A stretch of DNA of 64,000 nt from Anadara kagoshimensis (lineage: Eukaryota > Mollusca > Bivalvia > Arcoida > Arcidae). The stretch lies in contig CM037861.1 in NCBI GenBank assembly GCA_021292105.1, positions 61,781,566 to 61,845,565 of the forward strand. Direction: 5' to 3'. Within the stretch, counting starts at the first letter, position 1. Each line of letters starts with the position of its first letter. The translations under genes were made by a program, and so were the position numbers. Below the pieces are notes generated by a model. It ran no database searches. It was not told where the DNA came from and was given only the letters and a program-made list of their open reading frames with translations. Positions 52,001 through 62,179 of the stretch are shown here, one piece after another.

Positions 52001-53935
52001 TGAGAAGCTTCAGCGAATGCATATTGCTTTACAACCAAACACGAAAGGTGTCCTTTCTATGCTCAGTTTTCCCTCAAACCTAAGTTCTGATGACAGAAAC
52101 ATCATGCACTATCTTAGACAATACATAAAGGAGTCAGATAAAGAGAAATTAAAATTGTTTCTCAGGTTTTGTACAGGTGCAGATTTATTGTTGCCAAGTA
52201 TAAATGTCATATCTATTGAATTTAATAATACAGAGGGTCTAGCTAGAACACCATTTGCAAGTACTTGTAGCTGTATTTTGAAATTGTCCAATACTTACGA
52301 AAATTTCCCAACTTTCAGAGCAGAGTTTAACAGCATTTTAAGTAGTGACATCTGGGTAATGGATGTTGTTTAAGCTATAAGTTATATTTATGTTCATTTC
52401 TTCTAGGATTTGTGGATTTTATACTTTGATTGCAGGTAGCAGTCATAAATGAATATCAGTATGACTTCTCACAGTTGTGAGATCATTTCTTGCTTCTTGA
52501 GTATTGAGGTCAAATGCTCTGTGTATCTCTTTCACATTATTTTTATATGCCTGTGAAATGGGATTGTTATGATTTTTTATTGTCTTAATCCAATAGCATT
52601 GGATTATAAAATGCAGACATTTCGCCAGGATTGCTTATATTGAATTTTCTTAAAGTTGTGTTATTGGAGTTGTTCATATTATTCATGTAAAAAATTACAG
52701 GCAAAATAACATCTGTAATACACCACATACAATGACAATATATTGATTTGAATAACCTTAAATTTGTTTTAAAGTCTCATTGTCATTTGGTTATTTTAAA
52801 CATGTATAACTTTGGTTTATCAAGTTTGATTCAGAGGAATTACAAGTGGCCATTACCTTCATTCATGTTTTTCACCTAGCTTTACAATGTAAAAAATATA
52901 TATAGCATAACAAATTTTTTGACAGATTTTTTTAATGTTCCGATACATTTAAATTAAGTACATATATTCTCAAATCAAGACATTAAAGGGTGCATAAGCA
53001 TGGGAATTTTCTTGAATGTTATAAACACATTTCTGTATAGTACTTTTTGATCTCAATTTTTGAATTTATTATATTTACCATATATTTGTATCATTGTCAT
53101 GAGAATTTTAACAAATTTTTGAAACTTCTTCTGGACTTCGAAACTTGATTTAGTCATTTCACATTTATTCATCAGTACCTTTAAGTTATATAATTACATA
53201 TCTGTCTGCTCCATATAATAGGGCTGGATTACAAATTCATTGAATGATACAGTTTTTCCAGATTTATTATAGATCGATGACTCATCAAGTATAATTAGAT
53301 AGAAGACAAATTATTCATTCTCATTAACATACAATTTCACGAGACCAGGTAAAACAGGATTTGACATTTTTATATAAGCATTTAATTAGCTGTACATTGT
53401 TAGTGATTTATACTCAATAGTAGAGCTATGATGATTGAAGTATATATACATGTACTTATATTCGGCTTTTTAGGTACCGAGATGTTTGTTCTACCTTTTG
53501 TATCTAAATATGCCCACTTTTTTTTTTTTAATTTTGAACGTTTTACACTTTTACAGTATATTCCTGTTATGTCTTGGTTTAGACAGTTCAGTTAAGAATG
53601 GTTTGTAAATTGACATTGTTATGTAAATTTTTGTTTTCGTTTTCAGAAGAAACACACATGACATAAAAGTTGCCAAACAAGAATAGAGACTCAGGACCGA
53701 CATGATCAAATTTGGTACATTGCAGCTTCCATGTTTTATTGTGTTAGTGACAATATTATTATTCTACCTTAGATCTGGTATTGGTTTGTACTTTAAGCCT
53801 GCTAATCATGACAACATGGAAATAACAATTTTGTTGTGGGACTCCATTGTCTGATTATAAATAGGTTTTAAATTTATTGTAGTATCATGGCTTGTCCAAT
53901 GTTATAATGGTTGGCAGTTTTAATTAATAAATGAG
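49091..53935 (+). CDS. HECT-type E3 ubiquitin ligase-like gene, two coding exons, 718 residues
   Basis: Coding exons are 49144-49218 and 50292-52373, joined in phase 0 (AAAAG|GTACAT and TTATTTTTCAG|ATTGAC). The N-terminal 60 residues form a predicted small helical domain (SAM-like: LQRDVPEEFINRM, then LMNDEQLKKYLPSYGDRVAI). Residues of about 85-220 include KQVRKNSGGGTR and the LLEKAKQLYF block, a conserved but unnamed module that I recall from related invertebrate HECT proteins. A low-complexity acidic and serine-rich linker follows. The HECT domain spans about 389-718: the N-lobe has RGQGGGVFRDCLTAWWGEFY, and the C-lobe has LRFCTGADLLLPS and RTPFASTCSCILKLSNTYEN. Cys684 in this last motif is in the position of the ubiquitin-accepting cysteine, 35 residues from the C-terminus as is usual. 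The upstream AG at 49089-49090 suggests a 5' untranslated exon before it; the poly(A) signal is at 53926. It acts, by family, in ubiquitin transfer from E2 to substrate; substrate unknown. Confidence 0.85.
49144..49218 (+). CDS. HECT gene, coding exon 1
   Basis: Twenty-five codons, MEELKVFLLQRDVPEEFINR and then MMDEK. The ATG is the first in frame after a candidate acceptor (TATGTTTCAG at 49081-49090). The exon continues the same small helical domain as the start of exon 2, which supports the join. Confidence 0.8.
49219..50291 (+). other. HECT gene, intron 1
   Basis: GT-AG intron of 1,073 bp. It contains dispersed-element sequence (ATGGCTATAGCCAGTTGAGC near 49486 and TTTTAGCTCACCTGAGTACA near 49883). 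A small frame at 49957-50229 belongs to this repeat. Confidence 0.75.
50292..52373 (+). CDS. HECT gene, coding exon 2
   Basis: A single uninterrupted 2,082-bp exon of 693 codons plus TAA. Such a long last exon in an otherwise intron-rich genome is typical of a gene that passed through retroposition or of a lineage-expanded HECT family. The frame upstream of 50292 in the same register is intronic. Confidence 0.88.
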   Translation: MDCKVILLMNDEQLKKYLPSYGDRVAIKEFCRREEAPLPKLHSRSSTLMARLRKRIQSFSKGSENDTTDMPSKHKGNKSAEKKTRKIELSYFHQDIKTKTIKQVRKNSGGGTRSMEVIKTTTMQQLLEKAKQLYFTDGESCRGMLTDFNVKLSDVNFCDVKDDATVESYYDRQKMRLLRFNFIASFKDEESEDESGNTCSQSETNKLPVKDPHQYLSYENPKLNSFTTQSKADYKISEGTFCQSDQASIVFETESIVKNTGQILAEDDSSVNFSLHSSLSKSVPGFGNDIVSEALQASMLPVTIIDDVASYETFPPNVKISKETSINDMSVDEEVAFGPFLDYDSASLDSTIPLESEIESQNKTIVLKIHRSNILNELMNSFKTPEILKTNVEVEMILPNGVSERGQGGGVFRDCLTAWWGEFYEQCTLGSETKVPFIRHDYQMEEWTAVARIIKKGFTEFEYLPVQLSVVILESAMYGNYFTNLVEDFLTFLSPVERDTVRSSLANFQEVDNEDLMEFLEAHDCRKIPNAENIQSIVHELAHKDLVQKPKYIVDCFSVVLKDLSYTLPHEKLQRMHIALQPNTKGVLSMLSFPSNLSSDDRNIMHYLRQYIKESDKEKLKLFLRFCTGADLLLPSINVISIEFNNTEGLARTPFASTCSCILKLSNTYENFPTFRAEFNSILSSDIWVMDVV
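52374..53935 (+). other. HECT gene 3' flank / 3' untranslated region
   Basis: AT-rich and non-coding. A polypyrimidine-AG site (GTTTTCGTTTTCAG at 53633-53646) could add a spliced non-coding exon before the poly(A) signal. Confidence 0.45.
53926..53931 (+). promoter_or_regulatory. Candidate polyadenylation signal AATAAA
   Basis: First convincing canonical hexamer downstream of the HECT stop, followed by a T-rich stretch (53945-53985). Confidence 0.45.
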
Positions 53936-53989
53936 TTCTTTGTAATTTTTTTTTGTTATTGTTATTATTATTTCATGTTTAGTTGCACG

Positions 53990-54647
53990 TGCAGACTGGC
54001 TGTTAAGTATGTAGATTATTTGAAGAAATTTTTTTGTTTATCCCAAGTTTCAACAACAGCGCATTAATATCAATCAACCATAAATTTACATTTACCGAAG
54101 ATAAAATCCCAAAATTTCAACACCAGTCATCACCCTACGAGTCAAGCACAATTTCTATATAGCAAGATATTTGATGGGGAGAGATGCCCTCTTTGTGTAT
54201 TTAATAAAAACGTTGATTCTTACATTGAATTAATCATTACCTTTATAGAAGTATATGGATTAAAATATTTTAAAAATGACGATTTAAACGTATTATGCAA
54301 TGTTTTATCAAAGTTCTAACAATCCCATCATTTTCACACTAATCATAATTGTAAAATGTGAATTTTTGATTGCCTCGGCTGATCGAGCCTTTTAAGCAAC
54401 TGAGCAGATAATTTCTTGATATATGTTTTGGTTGGAATAGGTTACGGGACCAATAAACAAACATTCTAACATGACTTGAGTTTTCCTTCATATGAAACAT
54501 GAAGAGAGCCAATCGTGTTAAAACAAGCGATAAATATGGCTGGTTGTGTATCACTATTCGGATGGCGGGTACAAAGTTTATTGTGACGTCTAATGATGTC
54601 GTCATTAAAGCCTGTTTACAGTTTTCAAAATTTATCTCGGAAAAATT

Positions 54648-54650
<3 letters not shown>
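53990..54650. other. No gene seen
   Basis: Short frames on both strands at 54339-54605 have no recognisable motif. Confidence 0.4.

Positions 54651-54678
<28 letters not shown>
54650..54678. repeat. Poly(T) run
   Basis: A T homopolymer. It could be the tail of a minus-strand retroposed piece, but no such body is recognised to its right. Confidence 0.85.
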
Positions 54679-54684
<6 letters not shown>

Positions 54685-54733
54685 CGTAATTTTGGTCACA
54701 TTAAAATTGAAATAACCAATATCTACCCGTGCA

Positions 54734-54840
54734 TTATCGTCGAATAATACACGAGCCGTCGTTCCGATGATAGCGACGAATATATCACTCGGTGGCTTCT
54801 AACGCATGTGAACTCCGGTCCGTGTATTATTCGACGATAA
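54734..54840. repeat. Short foldback element with 20-bp perfect arms
   Basis: TTATCGTCGAATAATACACG (54734-54753) and CGTGTATTATTCGACGATAA (54821-54840) are exact reverse complements separated by 67 bases. Confidence 0.9.
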
Positions 54841-54871
54841 AACGAGAAGATGCGATTATTTCTTAAATTCT

Positions 54872-54872
54872 T

Positions 54873-54919
<47 letters not shown>
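54872..54919. repeat. Compound microsatellite (TG)n(GA)n
   Basis: A TG run passes into a GA run. Confidence 0.9.
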
Positions 54920-54972
54920 ATGATTTTTTAGCCTTTGATAGATTACTTTTATACACTTTAACATACATATAT

Positions 54973-55380
54973 GACCACCTCGGTGGCTCAGTGGTAGAGC
55001 GGCCGTCTCGATAGCGGGAGGTCGCGGGTTCGAACCCCGGCCGGGTCATACATAAGACTTAGAAATTTGAGATACTGCTTCCTCGCCTAGCGCTCGGCAT
55101 TAAGAGGATAGAGTATCGACTGGTTCACCTGGTGCCAGGATAATGTTACTGGAGGAGTGGTACGCTTGTCTGTGGCGTACTGACTCTGTGAGCTAGCACG
55201 GTAAAGTCGCCCTGAGTGCGCGCTAGTACAAGACAGACCAAAAACACTCGCACATCTCACGCATACATGAATTGTTCTTAGATTAATCCTTAAAGATTAA
55301 TAAACCTGCTTTCGTCGCGAATAGCTGAAAAATTGCTGATGCAACGTAAAACAACATTACAACAACAACAACAACAACAA
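54973..55380 (+). repeat. Full-length tRNA-derived SINE (SINE-2)
   Basis: The head has GTGGCTCAGTGGTAGAGCGG (A box) and GCGGGTTCGAACCCCG (strong B box). The body has TATCGACTGGTTCACCTGGT, GGTACGCTTGTCTGTGG and AGCTGAAAAATTGCTGATGC. The 3' end is a (CAA)n tail. This is the reference copy for the SINE-2 fragments elsewhere. Confidence 0.9.
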
Positions 55381-55571
55381 TACATATATGAATATTGTGA
55401 CCTTAAACGGAGGTCAAGGATACTGTTTCTTTGAACTTCGTGAAAGAGCTACACATCCACGTTTCACGCGAGTACATATTTTGGTAATTACATGTAAGTG
55501 TAAAGATTTTACCACATATGGTCATTTTGATCTTATTGTAATAATACTTGAACAATAGTATTCAGAACACA

Positions 55572-55577
55572 TTTATT
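55572..55577 (-). promoter_or_regulatory. Candidate polyadenylation signal AATAAA
   Basis: It lies about 20 bases past the integrase-core gene's stop, giving a very short 3' untranslated region. Confidence 0.55.
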
Positions 55578-55597
55578 TGTAAAAATGTTTGTTTTTT

Positions 55598-55924
55598 TTA
55601 ATTTGCAAATAAATTTTCTCTGAAAAACATTCTTAACCTTTCATAAAGGTTAGCAGCTTCATAGGCGTCATTTGGCATTTGTAAATGGTTTTCAAACATA
55701 TAAACTGATGCCAAATTGTAAACGTCAGTGTCACATATTTCTTCTGGGAATACACATTCTTCTACACAAGCTAATATTTCTCGATTGTCAACGTGGCAAA
55801 GAAAATCCTCTGTTCCCCGAATTTGTGGCAAATCGTATAAAACAACTGGACGTCCACTAAAGCCCCTGTTCGATGGACGAATTCTATGTGAGTTCCATAT
55901 ATCTTTCACTTCCTGGAGTTCAGA
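55598..55924 (-). CDS. Integrase-core gene, exon 2
   Basis: It comprises 108 codons plus stop, beginning SELQEVKDIWNSHRIRPSNR and continuing into a family-typical acidic region (DTDVYNLASVYMFE). In phase with exon 1. Confidence 0.85.
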   Translation of the reverse strand, partial: SELQEVKDIWNSHRIRPSNRGFSGRPVVLYDLPQIRGTEDFLCHVDNREILACVEECVFPEEICDTDVYNLASVYMFENHLQMPNDAYEAANLYERLRMFFRENLFAN

Positions 55925-57662
55925 CTGAAATATAAGGAAAATATTCCAATAAACAGAAAGTAATTGTTATATTACGTGGGGAAGCAGCAGCATTTTCGGC
56001 TAAATATATGCCTCAGATCCCGTGTTAACAATAATTAGTGGTTGTGTTTTTGTCGATTTGACCGTTTCAGTTACCTTGCGTTAGGAGTGACTATCAAAGG
56101 CCAAGTAAGTGAGTTAGTTAATAGCCACCAAATGCACAGATGTTGTGATATTCAAATACTAAGTATGTTAATGAACCATATCAACTGTTCTACTTGGACT
56201 TTCTCCGAATATCAAATGCTCACGGTCTTGTTTTTCAAGACTAGATTTAAGTCTTTGTACGTTCAATGTAATCCGAGTTCTTGTAAAGAACATTGTTATG
56301 AGTTACGGGGTTATTTAAAGCTCGGATTCATCAAAGTCATTAAAAAAATTGCTGTCTTATCAATTAATACGGTGTATCTGTATCTAAACTTATTTTAGAT
56401 ATTTTCCGCACCACAAAGTTTCTACATGGTTGTCTTCACTTCAATGTTTAACTAGATGAGCATCTCCAATAAATCCGGAGATGGTAAGGTTTGGAATACA
56501 CTTTGTAATTATTCTGCTTAGTCTATTTTTCAAACCGTTTTCTCTTTATTTTACAAAGTAAACGTGACGTGCGAGCCGGGAGATACTTACCCTTCCGGAG
56601 CACCTGACCTCACTTCCAGTTCTGTTGGGCGTTCACGTGTACAATTACTCTCAATTATGCATTTTTTTTTACTTTATCTACACGGACGTTTCGCTTGGAA
56701 TAACGGATTGGTACTTTTGTATCGGATGGCAATATCTTAACCGACCAGTTATATTATAGTGCACGTTTAGAAAAAATGCCTTTCAGGTTTTTTAAAACAT
56801 AACATTTTATTCAGATTACCTTGATTAGATGCATGAAACAAAACTGCAGCAAATTTTTGTCTATGAAGTCGCCAGAAAAATATCCATCTATCTTTAACTG
56901 TTGAAAAAATGAAATCCAAAACTCTGAATTTTCCCTTCTAAGTACGCCCCACCAACTCTCAATCCGCTGGTTATGCTGACTAGTCCCATATAAAAACGCT
57001 TTTCCTTGATCCTCATCTCTATGCCTACGCAAGAAAGTTTGCATCTCTGCTAGGTAGCTATTTTCGGTCCCCATATCGCTGCGCACTGAATTCGGCACTC
57101 CGCCTTTTTGAAGAACAGCCTGTGTATAGTAACCAGCGATCACTCGGGGATCACTACTTGTTGTATTCACATGAAGCCAGATTATGTATCGGGAATACCC
57201 ATCAATGCATCCATTGATGCAGAAACCATAAGGTTTTAGTTTATCATAGGAATCGACGTGCCACAGAGAATTTGGCCCTCTTACACCATACTGGCGTCTT
57301 CTAAGATTTCTTTTAAGTCTTAACGTAACACCAATTGGATCAAGTATTTTCATTAATATTCGAACAATCTCTTTTTGTACAGTCAATCCATTCCTAATAC
57401 ACTTCAAGTGCATCCACCTATATCCATGAAGTTGGCCGGATGTTTCCTGTTGGCGTTGAATAAACATTGCCACATCTTCTATATCCGAATAATACTTCCG
57501 CCTGAAAAGTCTCATCAATGCCAACTTTCTTTTTAATTGGCGTAATGACAAAACAACTCCATGCTTAATTTCTAACATTTCCTGGATTTCCTTGTAGGTC
57601 AGGCCAAAGTGAAAATAAATAAAGATGAGCTGGTCCCTATCTTCCAGTTGTCGGTCATCCAT
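55598..57662 (-). CDS. Integrase-core (DDE/rve-type) protein, two exons, 389 residues
   Basis: Exons 56820-57662 and 55598-55924 join in phase 0 (ATCAAG|GTAATC and ATATTTCAG|TCTGAA). The N-terminal part has a helix-turn-helix-like LTYKEIQEMLEIKHGVVLSL region, and a segment with YRWMHLKCIRNG. The catalytic core starts at about 125: LWHVDSYDKLKPYGF (first Asp), INGCIDGYSRYIIWL, SVRSDMGTEN (second Asp) and SQHNQRIESWWGVLRRE (Glu), so the D-D-E set is intact. The C-terminal exon has DIWNSHRIRPS and GRPVVLY, conserved in this animal multi-copy family. Such proteins derive from DDE transposases or integrases; whether this copy is a domesticated gene or part of a mobile element is not clear. No inverted ends were found. 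A candidate acceptor (TTGTTACAG) lies 10 bases before the ATG, suggesting a 5' untranslated exon. Confidence 0.85.
55925..56819 (-). other. Integrase-core gene, intron
   Basis: GT-AG intron of 895 bp carrying a sense family A copy (56560-56735). A 118-codon frame at 56042-56398 has no recognisable motif. Confidence 0.75.
56560..56735 (+). repeat. Retroelement 3'-end repeat, family A (sense)
   Basis: GGGAGATACTTACCCTTCCG, GAGCACCTGACCTCACTTCC and TTTACTTTATC mark the family. It inserted into the integrase-core intron. Confidence 0.7.
56820..57662 (-). CDS. Integrase-core gene, exon 1
   Basis: It comprises 281 codons and contains the whole D-D-E core. The start is ATG at 57660-57662, the first in frame after an in-frame AT-repeat region that cannot be ancestral coding sequence. 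Confidence 0.85.
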
Positions 57663-57679
57663 GTTGCGCTGACTGTAAC

Positions 57680-57681
57680 AA

Positions 57682-57740
<59 letters not shown>

Positions 57741-57750
57741 ATATATATAT

Positions 57751-57788
<38 letters not shown>
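57680..57788. repeat. Compound microsatellite (TA)n / (TG)n
   Basis: A long TA run (57685-57738), then a TG run (57752-57788), just upstream of the integrase-core start. Confidence 0.95.
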
Positions 57789-57789
<1 letters not shown>

Positions 57790-57799
57790 TCAAAGTCGT

Positions 57800-59105
57800 T
57801 CATAAATACAGATAGCATATCAGGATAAACTAGATGTTTGTGAAACAAGGATTAGTCCTTATTAATTAATTAATTGATGACTAGATCAAACTTAAAAGGA
57901 GATTCTGGAAATAAAATTCCATTTAGAATAAAGTGACGTTGTCTTTTACCCAAGTCAATAGGTTTGTACTTTGCATCAAGTACAATCACTATATCAAGTT
58001 TCAACAAATCCTCCCATTAAAACTTTAGTTAGCGCAAGAAAACCAAAATTTGGAATACCAGCTACCTTGGCTTTTGACCAAAGGTCACAAAAATCAATTG
58101 CCAACCACTGTGAAGGCAAACACTGTGTGTTTAACTTAAGTTAGAATAGAGAAACCAAAATATTAAGCAACAGTGACTTTGACCAAGGTCACAAAATCAA
58201 CAGAATTCTTCCTCTTACATTTTAATTGAGTTAATACATGGAAAAACAAGAGAAAGATGAAGACAGCCGGATGGACCCACGAACAGATAGACAGGCCAAA
58301 TTCTATATGCCACCCACATCATCAAGCACAATTAATGAGTAAGGTTTCAACAAAAAATCCTTTTATTAAAAAAGAAGTTAGTGTGGACACCAGACCTTGA
58401 CCTTTGACCCAAGGTCACCAAATCTAATCGATGTCTTCCTCTCATGAAGTACTGTCACCGTGTGAAGTTTGAACACAATCAATTGGTTGCTTAAGTAAGT
58501 AAGTAGAAACTAAAATTATATATGAAATAACATTCACCTTGACCTTTGACACAGGCCATCAAAATTAATGTGTGGAGTTTGAACAAAATTGGTTTCGGAA
58601 AACGAGTCACCGAAATGAAATGTTACAGACATTCGTTGTGTTGGCATAAAAAAATCGTTATCGAGTAGACCATCAACTTGCAGCATCTAAACTGACAAAC
58701 TTTCCCACATGGTGTGATATTAGCTTTGGGGCTTGAACTAGCAACCTCATATGTGAAAGACGCTGTAACCCGTAAACCGCAATTTAGTCCACTCGGACAC
58801 TGTTAACTTAAAGGTGAAACTATTAGATTAACCTAATCAGATTAACTAGCTTTTGATTAATACCAAAAGGGGAACCAATTGCCAGGTATCCGTGTATGCA
58901 TCTTTTACTCTCAGTGAAGACTCGCCTACGATGCGTGAAAAACTGACTCGAATACAGCAGACTTATGCAGAGGGCAATATCATTTCAGGTCATTAAGATA
59001 AATTGGTATTAAATGGTAAGAGTAAAGAAAGCGGATAAATCTTCGACTTTAACAGCTTGTGAATCTCTGAGATAAAAAAGCCAATGAGATCTCCTTTTCA
59101 CACAT
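57800..59105. other. No gene; dispersed-element sequence
   Basis: The stretch 57960-58640 repeats CCTTGACCTTTGACC and AAGGTCAC(A/C)AAATC motifs at intervals, as in the element at 43.7-45.2 kb. No exon is seen. Confidence 0.45.
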
Positions 59106-59109
59106 ACAT

Positions 59110-59410
59110 AAAAGCAAGTGGGAGGTCGCTGGTTCGATCCCCTGCCAGGTCTGAACCAAGATTTAAAAAATGGGTAGTTACTGTTCTTTCGCCAAGCACT
59201 AGGCATTAAGAAATGAAATCATGGGTCTTTCGGACGAGACCCAAAAAACCCAGGACCCATGTCACGGTAGGCGTGGCACGATAGAAAACCCTCACTGCAT
59301 TGTACCATCAGCGCAAAGCACAGGTGAAATTTTTTGCATCTTCATCTGTAGCTAGTGACGTCTCGATATAAGTGAAATATTCTTCACTGGGACGTTAAAT
59401 CATTAATCAA
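59110..59410 (+). repeat. tRNA-derived SINE (SINE-1), head truncated
   Basis: It starts at AGTGGGAGGTCGCTGGTTCG (B-box region). It continues TTACTGTTCTTTCGCCAAGC, GTCACGGTAGGCGTGGCACG and GACGTCTCGATATAAGTGAA, ending in an AATCAAT-rich tail. Confidence 0.8.
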
Positions 59411-59419
59411 TCAATAAAT

Positions 59420-59840
59420 CAACAATCAATCAATTGCAACTTTGTATCAATGTATTCTTTGGATTTGCTATACAAATTTTACCGGTTATATGTGACAAGT
59501 TGTACTTATTTTGTATACTGTTACCGTTACATAAACAAAAGGAAGGTCACCAGTCGGATACCAGTTTGCGTGTTGATACTTCTCGTGGTTCCTATTTTAT
59601 TAGGACATATACGACCAATGACTTCTCGAAGCAATGTCAATAAACTTACACTGAATATATTTGTTAAACAATTTTAAAAAATTGTACTAGGATATCGATC
59701 ACATTACACTTCCGATTTAGTATCTTTCTTGTCTTAAAACCCCTTCTTCTCTATTGCTTTCCTTGCTCGAAACTGAGGTTCCTGTGCCCAATGGTATGAC
59801 TCCATTTTCTTAACAAGACTTGTCAGAAGAACAGAATGCC
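59420..59840. other. No gene seen
   Basis: Two overlapping short frames at 59434-59677 have no recognisable motif. Confidence 0.35.
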
Positions 59841-59849
59841 CGCCTGCAC

Positions 59850-60617
59850 ATCTAGGTCGATAAACAGGCAAAAACATTGGATACAGATGACCTTGACCTT
59901 GATCTTCAGCCTCTGCAACTTCATCAATGAATCTTTATGTAGTGACAAACATATGTAGCTACTAGGATGATAATCCAATTGATAAGACATATAAAACTGC
60001 AGAACTGAAAACCTTTAACCAAAAACTTTAACATTGGATACAGATGACCTTGATCTTCAGCCTCTGCAACTTCATCAATGACTCTTAATGTAGTGACAAA
60101 CATATGTAGCTACTGGGATGATAATCCAATTGATAAGACATATAAAACTGTAGAACTGAAAAACTTTAACCAAAAACTTTAACATTGGATACAGATGACC
60201 TTGACCTTGATCTTCAGCCTCTGCAACTTCATCAATGACTCTTAATGTTGTGACAAACATATGTAGCTACTGGGATGATAATCCAATTGATAAGACATAT
60301 AAAACTGTAGAAATGAAAAACTTTAACCAAAAACTTTAACATTGGACGCTGACGCTGTCGCTAACGCCAGGGGTATGACATAAGCCCTTCTGTACTTCGT
60401 ACAGGCGGGCCTTGACCTTGATCTTCAGCCTCTGCAACTTTATCAATGACTTTTAATGTAGTGACAAACATATGTAGCTACTGGGATGATAATCCAATTG
60501 ATAAGACATATAAAACTGTAGAAATGAAAAACTTTAACCAAAAACTTTAACATTGGACGCTGACGCTCACGTCGGGGGTAATACATAAGCCCTTCTGTAC
60601 TTCGTATAGGCGGGCTA
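59850..60617. mobile_element. Dispersed element with four tandem units of about 155 bp
   Basis: Units carry GATGACCTTGACCTTGATCT, TCAGCCTCTGCAACTTCATC, ATATGTAGCTACTGGGATGA and CCAATTGATAAGACATATAA. Two blocks with ACATAAGCCCTTCTGTACTT and CGTACAGGCGGG close the third and fourth units. Non-coding; minus-strand frames within units are repeat artefacts. Confidence 0.75.
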
Positions 60618-60619
60618 AA

Positions 60620-61045
60620 AATATACACCATACAGTATCTGGCCCAAGTTTCACAATCATTCTCTAACTTAAATCTAACAAATTTTAAATCTGAATAATT
60701 AAGGAATTTAATATGTCATTTCGAAGATCACTTCAAGCTTATTTCATATGTATTTAGTTTTAACAAAAATGGATATTTGTAGTTCCGAAAGAGATTGCCA
60801 AAACATGATTTTCTAAATTTAAGTTAAGAAAAATCTTAGTTAAGGAATGATTGTGAATCAGGGGCCTCGAAATATACTATAGGGCTAACACTACTTCCGC
60901 GTTGCCGAAAAAAAAATCTTATCAAATTTCGTATCAAATCTTTTAGTTCACCTTAATCATATACCTACCCTTACGTCCTGGCAAGGTGGGAAAGAAATAG
61001 AGGCAATTATAGCACAGCCGAAAATACAAGTTCTGCAACGCAATT
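60620..61045. other. No gene seen
   Basis: Two blocks resemble each other in part (TTAAGTTAGAGAAT..GATTGTGA type), otherwise nothing. Confidence 0.35.
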
Positions 61046-61049
61046 TGAA

Positions 61050-61316
61050 AGTCGTATGCACGAGTTAAAAAGTCGTGCGCACGAGTTTTACAAGTCGTGC
61101 GCACGAGTTAAATAAGTCGTGCGCACGAGTTTACAAGTCGTGCGCACGAGTTAAATAAGTCGTGCGCACGAGTTTTACAAGTCGTGAGCACGAGGTAAAA
61201 AGTTTACAAGTTGTGCGCACGAGTTAAAAAGTTGTGCGCACGAGTTTTACAAGTCGTGCGCACGAGTTAAAAATATATGTCTGCGTGTCACCAAAGGGGC
61301 TCCGTACAGGGTAACC
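61050..61316 (-). repeat. Palindromic CG-rich array, right copy (inverted)
   Basis: About ten units of AAGTCGTGCGCACGAGTT separated by short A/T spacers, then ATATATGTCTGCGTGTCACC and AAAGGGGCTCCGTACAGGGT, the reverse of the unique flank at 42876. Confidence 0.88.
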
Positions 61317-61319
61317 CTG

Positions 61320-61985
61320 AACACATAGACATCATACTGAACCATGCTGTCATGCCGGCAAAAGAATAGCTTTTACTATTGCTCGGGTATTATTAGAACC
61401 TGCTTCTTTACTGCGTTGGTAGATTATCATGATTAGCTCCTAGCTTATTATCCGGTATATCTCTCCTTGATATCTGATTTATTTAACTTCGCACTCACCA
61501 TCCTCCCAATTACCATGCATATAGATAAACTCCCTTAATCTATACAATAACGTATCAAACATATGCTAAGTGACCAAATGGTATTAAGTAAGTACCTCTC
61601 AAAGCCTGGGTTTGAATTGCACTACGACAGATTCTAGTGCGAGAAAGTTTATTTGTTTGCTTGTCGTCGTTAGTTTTTGCTGATTTCCCCATCGTCGTAG
61701 AACTTACCGCCTCGATTTAAGTGAAAAATCTTGACTTGGGCGTTAAACTAGTACTCACCTTTACTCTAATCGTTTTAAGACCGGTGAAATGCAACGGATT
61801 GGCATTGTCAGTAATTGTACCCACTGACACTGTTTTTCGTCACGCAAAAGAATTTCGACAAGAAAAATAATTACCAGATAATTACTCGGAACTCGCAAAT
61901 ATGTGCCGTTTCTTCATTTAGCTACGACCCAATATACAATTAAAACTCTAATACATCTAGGAAAAACATAAACCATTTTTAGAGA
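61320..61985. other. No gene seen
   Basis: A short SINE-1-like end (GCCTCGATTTAAGTGAAAAA, then TTGACTTGGGCGTTAAAC) lies at 61711-61747. Otherwise it is unremarkable. Confidence 0.4.
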
Positions 61986-61989
61986 AATC

Positions 61990-61995
61990 TTTATT
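61990..61995 (-). promoter_or_regulatory. Candidate polyadenylation signal AATAAA
   Basis: Canonical hexamer about 190 bases past the stop of the candidate exon at 62180-62355. Confidence 0.4.
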
Positions 61996-62179
61996 TTTTA
62001 AATGGATGATTACATATGTTCAAATACTGAAATAGTTTTCCTGAATATTGTAGAATATTAATTGGCAATAAGATAGACAAGACAAAATATGATCATAAAA
62101 TGTGTTTAAACTGTATGTATTGTTTGGCCTTATTATTGTTACCCAAAATGGAAGCTTTCATATATTCCAGGCACCTTCG

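Noticed and set aside
54973..55050. tRNA gene candidate (GTGGCTCAGTGGTAGAGCGG with a perfect B box)
   Set aside because: It is the head of a 400-bp SINE with several copies in the window; the acceptor stem and anticodon arm do not pair as in a real tRNA.
59850..60630. Minus-strand frames with FLVKVFQFYSFICLINWI repeats
   Set aside because: The same frame reappears in each 155-bp tandem unit with different ends; a repeat artefact.
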